From Micavibrio aeruginosavorus_D (GTDB lineage: Bacteria > Pseudomonadota > Alphaproteobacteria > Micavibrionales > Micavibrionaceae): a stretch of 64,000 nucleotides of DNA. Numbering within the stretch: position 1 is the stretch's first letter; each line of letters opens with the position of its first letter. Location: positions 2,399,255 through 2,463,254 of the forward strand of contig NZ_CP195303.1 in NCBI RefSeq assembly GCF_051245535.1. Direction: 5' to 3'. The notes below the pieces were generated by a model. It ran no database searches, had not been told where the DNA came from, and was given only the letters and a program-made list of their open reading frames with translations. This document shows, one piece after another, positions 18,438-27,132 of this stretch. The translations under genes and the position numbers were made by a program.

Positions 18438-18995
18438 ATGAAAAATTTGATGCGTAGAATATTGCTGACCGGTTCTGTTCTGGCTCTTGGGTTGGGCGCA
18501 ATGCCGGTTGGGGCGGAAACCGTGATGCGTGACACATACGTCAAGCAGATCGATCTGCCCAACACGACCGTCGTGAATTTCGGTGCCTTTGACACCAACA
18601 AGGACGGTATATTGTCGCGTGACGAAGTGGGTGAACGTCTGTTCGTCAGCTTTGACGGCGACGGCAATGGCGTCATTGATAACGTCGAATTCGATAAACG
18701 CAATGTGCTGACCTACATTCCGATGGAACGCGGCACGGTGTTGTATTTCGATTATAATGATGACGGTATCATCGACGACATGGAAAAACTGAGCCAGGAA
18801 AGTTTCATTGAGAAATCAATGCTGGATCGGTTTGCTAAGGACTCGCGCGGCCTGTCCCCCCGGGACTTCATTGAAATGGGGTTCTGGCAACTGGACAGCG
18901 ATCGGTCCCGTGTGATCGAACTGAGTGAATGGAAACGCGGATACGAGGTCGCCCTGCGCCCCGAAGTCGCGGAATCCTATCTGTATAACCAGTAA
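18438..18995 (+). CDS. exported EF-hand calcium-binding protein
   Basis: 185 residues with a Sec signal peptide (RRILLTGSVLALGLGAMPVGAE, cut after about residue 27; run given here as basic n-region plus LALGLG core). Four EF-hand-like loops follow: DTNKDGILSRDE, DGDGNGVIDNVE, DYNDDGIIDDME and a degenerate DSDRSRVIELSE. It probably binds calcium in the periplasm or outside; function unknown. The ATG at 18438 after GGAGG is preferred to an upstream in-frame start at 18333. Stands alone, followed by a palindromic repeat and a terminator. Confidence 0.8.
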   Translation: MKNLMRRILLTGSVLALGLGAMPVGAETVMRDTYVKQIDLPNTTVVNFGAFDTNKDGILSRDEVGERLFVSFDGDGNGVIDNVEFDKRNVLTYIPMERGTVLYFDYNDDGIIDDMEKLSQESFIEKSMLDRFAKDSRGLSPRDFIEMGFWQLDSDRSRVIELSEWKRGYEVALRPEVAESYLYNQ

Positions 18996-19018
18996 GGTTT
19001 CATCCATATCCTCCTGTG

Positions 19019-19086
19019 GCATCCCCGCGAAAGCGGGGATCCATTTTTGGTGGTGGACGGATGGATCCCCGCTTTCGCGGGGATGC
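19019..19086. repeat. nested inverted repeat
   Basis: Two 26-base arms (19019-19044 and 19061-19086) are inverted copies, and each arm is itself a hairpin (ATCCCCGC GAAA GCGGGGAT and the reverse). This is the same repeat family as at 0.9, 28.2 and 51.8 kb. Confidence 0.8.
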
Positions 19087-19087
19087 T

Positions 19088-19120
19088 AAAAAGGGGCGGT
19101 CGTTTCCGACTGCCCCTTTT
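19088..19120. terminator. bidirectional terminator between EF-hand gene and typA
   Basis: AAAAGGGGCGGTCG / CGACTGCCCCTTTT stem around a TTTC loop, with A and T tracts on either side, between two convergent genes. Confidence 0.85.
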
Positions 19121-19174
19121 GCTAGGTCTACGCTATAGCGTGATTATTTACACGCTTGCTATGTTTGTTCGCAC

Positions 19175-21019
19175 TTACGCGCTCAGGGATTCCTTCGCGG
19201 ATTTCTTTTTCGCGATCTCGCGGTCGTTCGGCGAGAGGTGCTTTTTGCGCAGACGCAGTGACTGCGGTGTGACTTCGACCAGTTCATCATCGTTGATGTA
19301 CGCGATCATGTCTTCCAGGCTCATCTTCCGCGGCGGAACCAGTGTGACGGCTTCGTCCGAACCGCTGGCGCGCATGTTGGTCAATTTCTTGCCCTTCAGC
19401 ACGTTGATGTCCAGATCGTTATCGCGGCTGTTTTCGCCGACGATCATGCCTTGGTACACTTTGTCGCCATGGCCGATAAACATCGATCCACGATCCTGCA
19501 GGTTGAAAATGGCGTAAGCCACGGCATCACCCTTGTCCGTGGAGATCAGGGCACCGTTGCGACGGCCACCCATCTCACCCTTGTACGGGCCATAGGAGTG
19601 GAACAGGCGGTTCATCACGCCCGTACCACGCGTATCGGTCAGGAACTGGCCCTGATACCCGATCAAACCGCGGGACGGTGCCAGGAACGTAATACGGGTC
19701 TTGCCCGCGCCGCTCGGGCGCATGTCGGTCATTTCCGCTTTACGCAGGGTCATTTTTTCAACAACCGCACCGGTATATTCCTCGTCCACATCGATGAAGA
19801 CTTCTTCATACGGTTCGGTCAATTGGCCGGTGTCGTCTTTCTTGAACAAAACGCGCGGGCGGGATACGGACAATTCGAACCCTTCACGGCGCATGTTTTC
19901 GATCAACACGCCCAATTGCAATTCACCGCGGCCCGCCACTTCGAACGCATCCTTGTTCGCGCTTTCGCTCACGCGGATGGCCACGTTGGTTTCGGCTTCG
20001 GCCATCAGACGGTCACGGATCATGGTCGAGGTCAGTTTCTTGCCCTCGGTGCCCGCATACGGGGAATCGTTGACGGTCAGGGTGATGGACATTGTCGGGG
20101 GATCAACCGGGGTCGACGGAACCGGGTTGGTCACGGACGGGTCGCAAATCGTATCGGATACCGATGCGTTCACCATCCCGGCGATGCAGATAATGTCGCC
20201 AGCTTCGACCACGTCCACCGGAACGCGTTGCAGACCTTTGTAGGACAGCAATTTGGTCAGGCGGAAGTTTTCAACTTGTTTGCCGTCCAGGCTCATGGCT
20301 TTAACGGCCATGTTCACCTTGGCGCGGCCCGATGTAACGCGACCGGTCAGAACGCGGCCCAGATACGGGTCGCGGTCCAGCAGGGTGGCCAGCATCGTAA
20401 ACGGTGCATCCACTTCCAGGCCAGGGGCCGGAACGTGGGACACGATCAAATCCATCAACGGGGACAGGTTTTCGCGTGCGCCGTCCAGTTCCATGGAAGC
20501 CCAGCCATCACGGCCCGACGCATACACAACCGGGAAATCCAATTGTTCCGGTGCGGCGTCCAGCGCGACGAACAAGTCGAATACTTCTTCCAGAACTTCG
20601 TCCGGGCGACCGTCCGGGCGGTCAATCTTGTTAATCACAACAATCGGGCGCAACCCTTTTTTCAGGGCTTTGCCCAGAACGAATTTGGTTTGCGGCAAAA
20701 CGGATTCAGCAGCATCAACCAGCAGCAAAACGCCGTCGGCCATGTTCATGATCCGCTCAACTTCACCGCCGAAATCGGCGTGGCCCGGCGTGTCGATAAC
20801 GTTCACGCGAACATCTTTCCACTGCACCGCGGTGCATTTTGCCAGAATGGTAATGCCGCGTTCTTTCTCCAGATCGTTGGAGTCCATGGCGCGTTCGGCA
20901 ACCTGTTGGTTGTCGCGGAACGTACCGGATTGTTTCAGGATGTTGTCCACCAAAGTGGTTTTGCCATGGTCAACGTGGGCGATAATGGCGATGTTGCGAA
21001 GATTCTGGACGAACGTCAT
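19175..21019 (-). CDS. typA: translational GTPase TypA/BipA
   Basis: 614 residues, as usual for TypA. GTPase motifs: IAHVDHGKTTLVDNI (G1), RGITI (G2), DTPGHADFGGEVER (G3), NKIDRPDGRPDEV (G4). EF-G-like domains and the BipA-specific C-terminal domain follow. It associates with ribosomes and supports assembly and stress adaptation. Monocistronic by layout: the next gene upstream is divergent and a terminator lies downstream. Confidence 0.97.
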   Translation of the reverse strand: MTFVQNLRNIAIIAHVDHGKTTLVDNILKQSGTFRDNQQVAERAMDSNDLEKERGITILAKCTAVQWKDVRVNVIDTPGHADFGGEVERIMNMADGVLLLVDAAESVLPQTKFVLGKALKKGLRPIVVINKIDRPDGRPDEVLEEVFDLFVALDAAPEQLDFPVVYASGRDGWASMELDGARENLSPLMDLIVSHVPAPGLEVDAPFTMLATLLDRDPYLGRVLTGRVTSGRAKVNMAVKAMSLDGKQVENFRLTKLLSYKGLQRVPVDVVEAGDIICIAGMVNASVSDTICDPSVTNPVPSTPVDPPTMSITLTVNDSPYAGTEGKKLTSTMIRDRLMAEAETNVAIRVSESANKDAFEVAGRGELQLGVLIENMRREGFELSVSRPRVLFKKDDTGQLTEPYEEVFIDVDEEYTGAVVEKMTLRKAEMTDMRPSGAGKTRITFLAPSRGLIGYQGQFLTDTRGTGVMNRLFHSYGPYKGEMGGRRNGALISTDKGDAVAYAIFNLQDRGSMFIGHGDKVYQGMIVGENSRDNDLDINVLKGKKLTNMRASGSDEAVTLVPPRKMSLEDMIAYINDDELVEVTPQSLRLRKKHLSPNDREIAKKKSAKESLSA

Positions 21020-21208
21020 AAACTCTAAACCTATTGTTGCGATTGCGAAAAACTGGCTGCTGTGTACAGGAAATAGGCCGAGAATGCCATAAAAAAAGCC
21101 AGTTTCCGCGTGTTTCAGGGGTTTAATATCGCATTTTCCATGGACGGGGTTCCGCCGGGGGCAAAAATCGCTAAGATCCGCCTGAAATCAAGCCAAAGGA
21201 TGAAGGTC

Positions 21209-21493
21209 ATGGAACTCTTGAAACCCTACCGCGCCCGGATTGACGCGCTGGATGATAAAATCGTCGATCTGTTGGTCGAACGTGCTGGAATCATTGCCGA
21301 AGTTGGTCATTTGAAGGCCCGCGAAGGCATCCCGGCCATCCTGCAAGACCGGGTGGATCAGGTGCGCGAGCGCAATGCCGCCCGCGCGGCGGAGAAGGGG
21401 CTGGACCCCGATCTGGTCCGTGCGCTTTATGCCATGCTGATCCAATGGAGTTGCGATCTGGAAGAACAGATCAAAGCCGATAAGGCCGCGTGA
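21209..21493 (+). CDS. chorismate mutase, AroQ type
   Basis: 94 residues from the ATG at 21209, chosen because AAAGGA sits eight bases upstream; the frame is open back to 21110. All-helical AroQ fold: RARIDALDDKIVDLLVERA in helix 1, the active-site VGHLKAREGIP, and a third helix RALYAMLIQWSCDLEEQI. It converts chorismate to prephenate for Phe/Tyr synthesis. The small size without a prephenate dehydratase domain marks the monofunctional bacterial form (pheA/PchB-like). It overlaps the NUDIX gene by four bases. Confidence 0.85.
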   Translation: MELLKPYRARIDALDDKIVDLLVERAGIIAEVGHLKAREGIPAILQDRVDQVRERNAARAAEKGLDPDLVRALYAMLIQWSCDLEEQIKADKAA

Positions 21494-22056
21494 TTTTTAT
21501 GTTCGATCTGCCTTTTGATCTGCGGGCTGCGCTGAACGCCCACACCCCGATTGATGACAAGGAAGCCACCGACCGCGATGCGATGCTGGCTTTTTTGGCG
21601 TCCGGGGTGCCGTGTTTTGACCGCACCCATTTGCCGGGGCATTTCACCGGATCGGCGTTGCTGATCAGCCGGGATGGGGCGCGGGTGTTGCTGAACCATC
21701 ACCGGGCGTTAAATTTCTGGCTGCAATTTGGCGGGCATGCGGATGGCAGTGCCGATTTGCTGGATGTCGCCGCGCGCGAGCTGGTCGAAGAATCCGGGTT
21801 CAGCGCGTTTGAACACGTGATTGATGGCATCTTCGATCTGGATATTCACCCGATCCCCTACAGCGCCAAACGTGGTGAGCCTGCGCATCTGCATTACGAT
21901 GTGCGGTTTATCTTTCGCCTGACGACGGATGATGAACGCTTCACGCTCAGTGATGAATCGCTGGATATGCGCTGGTGCAATTATGACGACGCCATTGCGC
22001 TCACCGGGCCGGGGTCGGTGGCGCGGATGTTGGGCAAGTGGCGTGCGCTGGCTTAG
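21490..22056 (+). CDS. NUDIX hydrolase
   Basis: 188 residues from a GTG overlapping the stop of the chorismate mutase (GTGA, with AAGG four bases ahead); an ATG at 21499 is the alternative. The NUDIX box reads G-x5-A-x7-RELVEESGF, so the first conserved glutamate is replaced while the REx2EE core, which holds the metal, is intact. Family members cleave nucleoside diphosphates linked to another moiety; the substrate cannot be assigned. The end overlaps the stop of the convergent HExxH lipoprotein gene. Confidence 0.85.
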   Translation: MIFMFDLPFDLRAALNAHTPIDDKEATDRDAMLAFLASGVPCFDRTHLPGHFTGSALLISRDGARVLLNHHRALNFWLQFGGHADGSADLLDVAARELVEESGFSAFEHVIDGIFDLDIHPIPYSAKRGEPAHLHYDVRFIFRLTTDDERFTLSDESLDMRWCNYDDAIALTGPGSVARMLGKWRALA

Positions 22057-23138
22057 GGCTTGTATGACGGAAAGGCCGCTTTGCGCGGTGATTCCTGTAA
22101 CAGGATATTGCGCAATCCGCCCGCATCTTCGATGAAGTTGATCTGGTAGGTGGGCACTTCGCCCAGACGCCCCAGAATTTCGTTATCGGCATATCCGGGA
22201 ATTTTGCTGGCCTTAAACGGGGCAAATCCGGAATCGCGGAAGAACATGGAACGATAAGTGGAAACGGTCACCGGGTGGTTGTACCACGCATACACGGCGG
22301 CGCGCATCGCGGCACCGTTGGTGACATTGTCCGGGTTATCATTGGCGACACGGGCAAAGGCATCGGAGACCGATTTGTAACAAATGCCCGGCGTGCTGCT
22401 GCATCCTTTGGTCGTGTTGTGTCCTTGCCACGGGCCGGAAAATCCGTTTTTCTTCATTTCCCACAGGGCCTGAACGGACAGGGCTTCCGCCGCGGCTTCC
22501 TGTGCGAAGAACAGGTGCAACAATCCCTCTTCATCCAGATCGTTGCGCAGGGCATAAGGGGTCAGTCCCTCCAGCTCTTGCGTCAAGTGCGCCAGTTCAT
22601 GCGATGCGGCGGCAATCTGTGCGGCCATCGTGGAGCGGTCATTCAAAATCAGAACGCCTTCGCCCTGATAATACGCGCCATGGCCGCGCATGTTTTTGTT
22701 AAAGCAAATCCATGCCGGGCCGGTCTTGTATTGGGCGGCGTTGGCCCATTGGTCGCGGCCAATCGCGGATTGGCTGAGGATTGTATAGATATCGTACACT
22801 TTATCGTTGGCGTAATCGTTGGGGCCGGGGCCGGTGACGGGCGCGCACTGGCCGTCGGTTTTCGACAGAAAACGGTTGAGGTTGCGCGGCGGCGTCAGCA
22901 TCTTGGCGGACGGATCGTATCGCGTGGGTTCGGCGTCCACCGTCACCTTTGGCTCACTCTTCATTGAATCGGGCAACATCGGTTGGATAACATTGGATAC
23001 GCTGGAGCATCCGCCCAGACCAAGCGCGCCAATCGCCAGCGCCGACCCCAGCAGCACAGAGCGCGCCCGTGTCATCATGGTGGATGACCCGTGGTTTTGG
23101 GGGGCGGTGTCGCGGTTATAAAGGCTGGATAAACGCAT
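22053..23138 (-). CDS. putative HExxH metallopeptidase-like lipoprotein (copy 1 of a tandem pair)
   Basis: 361 residues. A lipobox (LGLGGC) follows a hydrophobic run after an unusually long N-region; an internal ATG near residue 21 would give a normal lipoprotein signal. SHELAHLTQ fits the HExxH zinc-peptidase motif, and a glutamate-rich helix (FFAQEAAAEALSVQ) about 40 residues later could supply the third ligand. Shared with the next gene: CAPVTGPGP, GPAWICF and the HEL-H region. It resembles what I recall of DUF6782, a putative metallopeptidase family, but I cannot confirm it. Function unknown. Confidence 0.7.
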   Translation of the reverse strand: MRLSSLYNRDTAPQNHGSSTMMTRARSVLLGSALAIGALGLGGCSSVSNVIQPMLPDSMKSEPKVTVDAEPTRYDPSAKMLTPPRNLNRFLSKTDGQCAPVTGPGPNDYANDKVYDIYTILSQSAIGRDQWANAAQYKTGPAWICFNKNMRGHGAYYQGEGVLILNDRSTMAAQIAAASHELAHLTQELEGLTPYALRNDLDEEGLLHLFFAQEAAAEALSVQALWEMKKNGFSGPWQGHNTTKGCSSTPGICYKSVSDAFARVANDNPDNVTNGAAMRAAVYAWYNHPVTVSTYRSMFFRDSGFAPFKASKIPGYADNEILGRLGEVPTYQINFIEDAGGLRNILLQESPRKAAFPSYKP

Positions 23139-23269
23139 GGGCTTGGTCCCTGTTCCTGCACACTTATTATTTGTTATGAAAACAAAAGCATGGTTTGGGC
23201 ACCGCTGCCAAGTTTTTTATGCCCGATCCGGGGGCTCCGGGGCAAAAAACCCTTAAAATCGGGCGATTT

Positions 23270-24277
23270 TTATGGGGCCGGGTCGTTCCGGTAATATTCC
23301 CCGGTGCTGTAGGAATCCTGTTTCAGGATTTTCGCCACATCCGCGCCCAGATAATCAAACCCGTACGGGGCGAGGGACCCCAGTCCCGTAACCGCCTTGG
23401 CAAAATCATCCGATGGCACCGTGTGTGATGGAACGCTGCCGCGTGGCGATACATGCTGTGCGCGCCCCATGTACCCGTAATGATGCCGTTCATACCGATC
23501 CAGCAATTCCAGATCAGCATACCATTCGCGGAAGGCCGCGCGCGCAGCGGTGCCGTTTTTGATCGCATCCGGATCCGCCGTTACGGCGGCCTCGAAGGCT
23601 TTTGAAATCATGGCGTAACAATTGTTCATCGTATCGGGGCAGAGGGATGTGTTGTTGTGCGCATCCCACCCGATCGAATTGCCCGCTTGTTTCTGTTCCC
23701 ACAACGTCAATGTGGCGAATGTTTCCGCATCGGCTTCCTTCGCCAGTTGCAGGTGCAGGCGGTCATCTTCATCAATGATGCCCAGTGCATCGGCAGTGAA
23801 GCCGCGCCGTTCCTGTTCCAGATGACGCAATTCATGCGGCACGGCGGCAATATGTTCCGCCTCGGGCAGGTCGCTGTTCAGAACCAGAACGCCCGTGCCG
23901 GTGTAATAAAACGCATACATGTCCGATGACGGGGTGAAGCAAATCCACGCCGGACCCTTTTCATACCCTGCGGCCTGTTCCCAGGCATGACGGCCCAGCG
24001 GGGTTTTTTCCATCAATGTGTTGAGTGCCTGAACGCGGCGGTTGGCGTATTGGCTGGGGCCGGGGCCAGTCACAGGGGCGCACAGCCCGTCGAATTTTTT
24101 GGCGTGATCCGCGACGTGGGCGGGAAATGTTTGCGCGGGTGCGGCGGGATTATAAAGCGGGGTGGCGGCGGACGTGTCATCAGCCAGAGCCGATGTGGTC
24201 AGCAACAACGCGGTGCTGGCGGTTAATCCGGCGACCATGCTCCGCCATGTATGGCGCTTGCGTGATTGTGTGGTCAT
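23270..24277 (-). CDS. putative HExxH metallopeptidase-like exported protein (copy 2 of a tandem pair)
   Basis: 335 residues from the ATG at 24277 (AGGGA ten bases upstream; 24301 is possible). A twin-charged n-region and hydrophobic run ending ALLLTTSALAD form a Sec signal with no lipobox cysteine. The mature part aligns with the neighbouring lipoprotein throughout: CAPVTGPGPSQYAN, KGPAWICF, PHELRHLEQ (HExxH) and LQLAKEADAETFA. One copy is therefore lipid-anchored and the other soluble in the periplasm. Not in one tight operon (131-base gap). Confidence 0.7.
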   Translation of the reverse strand: MTTQSRKRHTWRSMVAGLTASTALLLTTSALADDTSAATPLYNPAAPAQTFPAHVADHAKKFDGLCAPVTGPGPSQYANRRVQALNTLMEKTPLGRHAWEQAAGYEKGPAWICFTPSSDMYAFYYTGTGVLVLNSDLPEAEHIAAVPHELRHLEQERRGFTADALGIIDEDDRLHLQLAKEADAETFATLTLWEQKQAGNSIGWDAHNNTSLCPDTMNNCYAMISKAFEAAVTADPDAIKNGTAARAAFREWYADLELLDRYERHHYGYMGRAQHVSPRGSVPSHTVPSDDFAKAVTGLGSLAPYGFDYLGADVAKILKQDSYSTGEYYRNDPAP

Positions 24278-24540
24278 TGTTTTGGTATCCCTGTCTTTCA
24301 TCGTTCTGTTTTATGCAAAACGTGCAGCTCTAACGGCCTGCAACCACGATAGAGGTTTGCGAAGGGGTGTCACGTTAATCTTTGGGGAATCTGTTGGAAT
24401 CACAAAGAAATTTTACCCACAGGGTGAGGATAAGTGGTGAAAGCCCCTGATTTCTTTGATACATTGAATTATGACGTATGCAGTTCCGCGCCCCGTCATT
24501 TCCCCATAAGCCCCGGTTTCCAAACGGTTTTTTCGAAATT

Positions 24541-25203
24541 ATGACCGCCCCCAGCCCGATTCGCATTGCGCCCTCCATCCTGTCCGCCGATTTTGCGGCG
24601 CTGGGTGAGGCTGTGCGCGCAATCGATGCCGCCGGGGCCGATTATATCCATGTCGATGTGATGGATGGCCATTTCGTGCCCAACATCACCATCGGCCCGA
24701 ATGTGGTGAAGGCGCTGCGCCCGCATTCAAAGAAGATTTTCGATGTGCATTTGATGATCGCGCCCGCGGATCCGTATCTGGAATCTTTTGCATCCGCCGG
24801 GGCCGATATCATCACCATCCATCCGGAAGCGTCACCGCATTTCCACCGTTCCCTGCAAACCATTCGGGCGTTGGGCAAACGCGCGGGCCTTGCGCTCAAC
24901 CCGGCAACGCCGGTCGATGTGCTGGACCATGTGATGGATCTGGTGGATTTGATTGTGGTGATGACGGTTAATCCGGGCTTTGGCGGGCAGGCTTATATCC
25001 CGCTGGCCGATAAAATTCGTTCTGTGCGTCAAAAAATTGCCACATCGGGTCGCGACATTGACCTGGAAGTGGACGGGGGAATCAATCCCCAAACCGCACG
25101 CGACGTGATTGCCGCCGGGGCGAATGTTCTGGTGGCGGGGACGGCGGTGTTTAGTGGGGGTGCGGGCCAATATGCGGCGAATATTGCCGCGTTACGTGGT
25201 TAA
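24541..25203 (+). CDS. rpe: ribulose-phosphate 3-epimerase
   Basis: 220 residues from the ATG at 24541, the family's normal length. TIM-barrel enzyme interconverting ribulose-5-P and xylulose-5-P. Seen: IAPSILSADFAALGE, the metal/catalytic DVMDGHFVPN, DVHLMI, MTVNPGFGGQ and the second catalytic aspartate in LEVDGGIN with phosphate-binding GANVLVAGTAVF. An in-frame extension to 24478 is not needed. The heparinase-like gene follows after 32 bases, as in many alphaproteobacteria. Confidence 0.96.
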   Translation: MTAPSPIRIAPSILSADFAALGEAVRAIDAAGADYIHVDVMDGHFVPNITIGPNVVKALRPHSKKIFDVHLMIAPADPYLESFASAGADIITIHPEASPHFHRSLQTIRALGKRAGLALNPATPVDVLDHVMDLVDLIVVMTVNPGFGGQAYIPLADKIRSVRQKIATSGRDIDLEVDGGINPQTARDVIAAGANVLVAGTAVFSGGAGQYAANIAALRG

Positions 25204-25235
25204 AAGCTGGGCGTTTTCAAGGTTTTCTGAAGTTC

Positions 25236-26876
25236 ATGATGAATCTGAATATCATTCATAAAATTAAACACCGTGTGCATTCCGCCACGTATAACAGCGC
25301 GCTTTATCGCTGGACCCTGAATGGTACCGTTCCCGAACATCTGATCGTAAAGCCGGCGGACCCGTGGCCGGGTGATGCTGCGGCTGGGCGCTTCCTGTGC
25401 AACGGCATCTTCACATTGCACGGCGAACAATTCCCGGTGACGCAGGGTGATTGGGCTCCGTCCGGATGCAGCGCGGTATGGACCGCGCATATTCACGGCT
25501 TTGAATGGCTGCGCGATTTGCGTGCGCTGGGCGGTGACGCCGCGCGGCTTCAGGCCCGCGTGATGATCGAAAGCTGGATCGAACAATGCGGCCATTGGCA
25601 CGACAGCGCATGGGATGCCGCCATCACCGGACGCCGCATGGCGCAATGGATCGCCCTGTATGATTTCTACGCCGGCAGCGCGGACGAAGATTTTCAATCT
25701 CTGGTGCTGGAATCGCTGGTGCGTCAGGGACGCCATTTGTCGCGCGTCCTGATGGGCCGCGGTGTTGAGGGCATGGGCGCGTTCCACGCGATGAAGGGGC
25801 TGGCCTATGCGGGCCTCGGCTTCGAAGGGCACGAAAACTGGCTGGAACAAGCGCTGGACATGCTGGACCGCGAATTGCCGCGCCAAATTTTGAGCGATGG
25901 CGGCCATGTCAGCCGCTCGCCCGTCGTCCTGCTGGATGTGTTGCGCATTCTGATTGATCTGCGCGGCGCGTTGCGTGCGGGCGGGTTCCCGGTTCCGGAT
26001 GAAATTCAGCCGACCATTGATCGCGCGTCGCAAGCCTTGCGTTTTATGCGCTACAGCGACAAGGGCTTTGCCCTGTTCAACGGCGCGCAGGAAGGTGACA
26101 CCGCGTTGGTGGATGCCGTGTTGATGCAATCCAATGCGCGCGGGAAAATTCTGCGCTCACTGCCGGACACTGGATTTGAACGCGCCAGCGTTGGCCGTTC
26201 CGTGTTGATGGTGGATACGGGCCGCGTGCCGCCCTATCCGCATGATATTGATGCCCATGCCGCACCGTTGTCGTTTGAATTCTGCTATGGCCGCGAACGG
26301 ATTTTCGTGGCCTGCGGGTCCAACCCGGTGGATGATGAATGGCGCAACATGCTGCGCGGAACCGCCGCGCATAACAGCGTGACATTGGACTGGCGTAATG
26401 CCGCCGAAATTCGCAAAGACGGCCATTTTGGCCGCCGCCCGCGCAGTGTTGTGGTGAACCGCCAGGACACCGGCGATGCCTGCCTGATCGATGCGGTGCA
26501 TGATGGGTATGTGCCGTTGAACGGCGTATCACACCGCCGTCGCCTGTATCTGTCGGAACAGGGGCATGATCTGCGTGGGGAAGAAACGCTGACCTGTGCC
26601 ACCAACCTGACCCGTGAAATTGGTGTCGTGGCCCGCTTCCATTTGCATCCGCGCGTGACCGTGTCGCTAACCAAGGATGGAACCGAAGCCTTGCTGCGTC
26701 TGCCGGGCGGTGCGGGATGGAGCTTCGTGCAAGGCGGTGGCGTGCTCAGTCTGGAAAATTCCATTTACATGGGCCAAGGCTGCCGCCCGCGCAAAACCAA
26801 GCAATTGGTGATTACGGCGACGATGAGTTCCGACCTGACCCAGATAAAGTGGGCCCTACAGCGCGAAGGCGCGTGA
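25236..26876 (+). CDS. heparinase II/III family protein
   Basis: 546 residues, no obvious signal peptide. The N-terminal half is an alpha-toroid-like region (WLRDLRALGGDAARLQAR, HGHVSRSP-like GGHVSRSPVVLLD), and the C-terminal half is the beta-sandwich heparinase II/III-like domain with GTAAHNSVTLDWRNAAE. Alphaproteobacterial members commonly sit beside rpe or purH and their substrate is not established; a role with an acidic polysaccharide is inference. The uronic-acid pathway genes at 6-10 kb are a possible but unproven link. Confidence 0.85.
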   Translation: MMNLNIIHKIKHRVHSATYNSALYRWTLNGTVPEHLIVKPADPWPGDAAAGRFLCNGIFTLHGEQFPVTQGDWAPSGCSAVWTAHIHGFEWLRDLRALGGDAARLQARVMIESWIEQCGHWHDSAWDAAITGRRMAQWIALYDFYAGSADEDFQSLVLESLVRQGRHLSRVLMGRGVEGMGAFHAMKGLAYAGLGFEGHENWLEQALDMLDRELPRQILSDGGHVSRSPVVLLDVLRILIDLRGALRAGGFPVPDEIQPTIDRASQALRFMRYSDKGFALFNGAQEGDTALVDAVLMQSNARGKILRSLPDTGFERASVGRSVLMVDTGRVPPYPHDIDAHAAPLSFEFCYGRERIFVACGSNPVDDEWRNMLRGTAAHNSVTLDWRNAAEIRKDGHFGRRPRSVVVNRQDTGDACLIDAVHDGYVPLNGVSHRRRLYLSEQGHDLRGEETLTCATNLTREIGVVARFHLHPRVTVSLTKDGTEALLRLPGGAGWSFVQGGGVLSLENSIYMGQGCRPRKTKQLVITATMSSDLTQIKWALQREGA

Positions 26877-26910
26877 TTCATAGGTTAGCGCGAAAGCGCT
26901 TGGCGGGCCT

Positions 26911-27127
26911 TCCCCCTCTCCCTCCGGGAGAGGGCCGGGGTGAGGGCACCACACTTTCAATGACACACACCACCATCCACATTCCGTCATCACCCGGTTT
27001 ATCCGGGTGATCCATACACGCCTATGGATTGCCCGGATAAACCGGGCAATGACGCAAATAATTGATATTGATTCAAGCTTTGACACAGTACCCTCACCCC
27101 AACCCTCTCCCGGAGGGAGAGGGGGGA
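26911..27127. repeat. nested palindromic repeat block
   Basis: Outer arms 26911-26948 and 27091-27127 are inverted C/G-rich units (CCCTCTCCCTCCGGGAGAGG type). Inside them, 26984-27014 and 27023-27053 are a second inverted pair, each arm with its own hairpin (CACCCGGTTTATCCGGGTG and GCCCGGATAAACCGGGC). It fills the gap between the heparinase-like gene and the phosphatase gene, which converge, and may also act as terminator. Confidence 0.78.
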
Positions 27128-27132
27128 TTGTG

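Noticed and set aside
19451..21028. 525-codon open frame opposite typA
   Set aside because: Antisense shadow of a certain gene, with His/Arg/Gln-rich translation and no motif.
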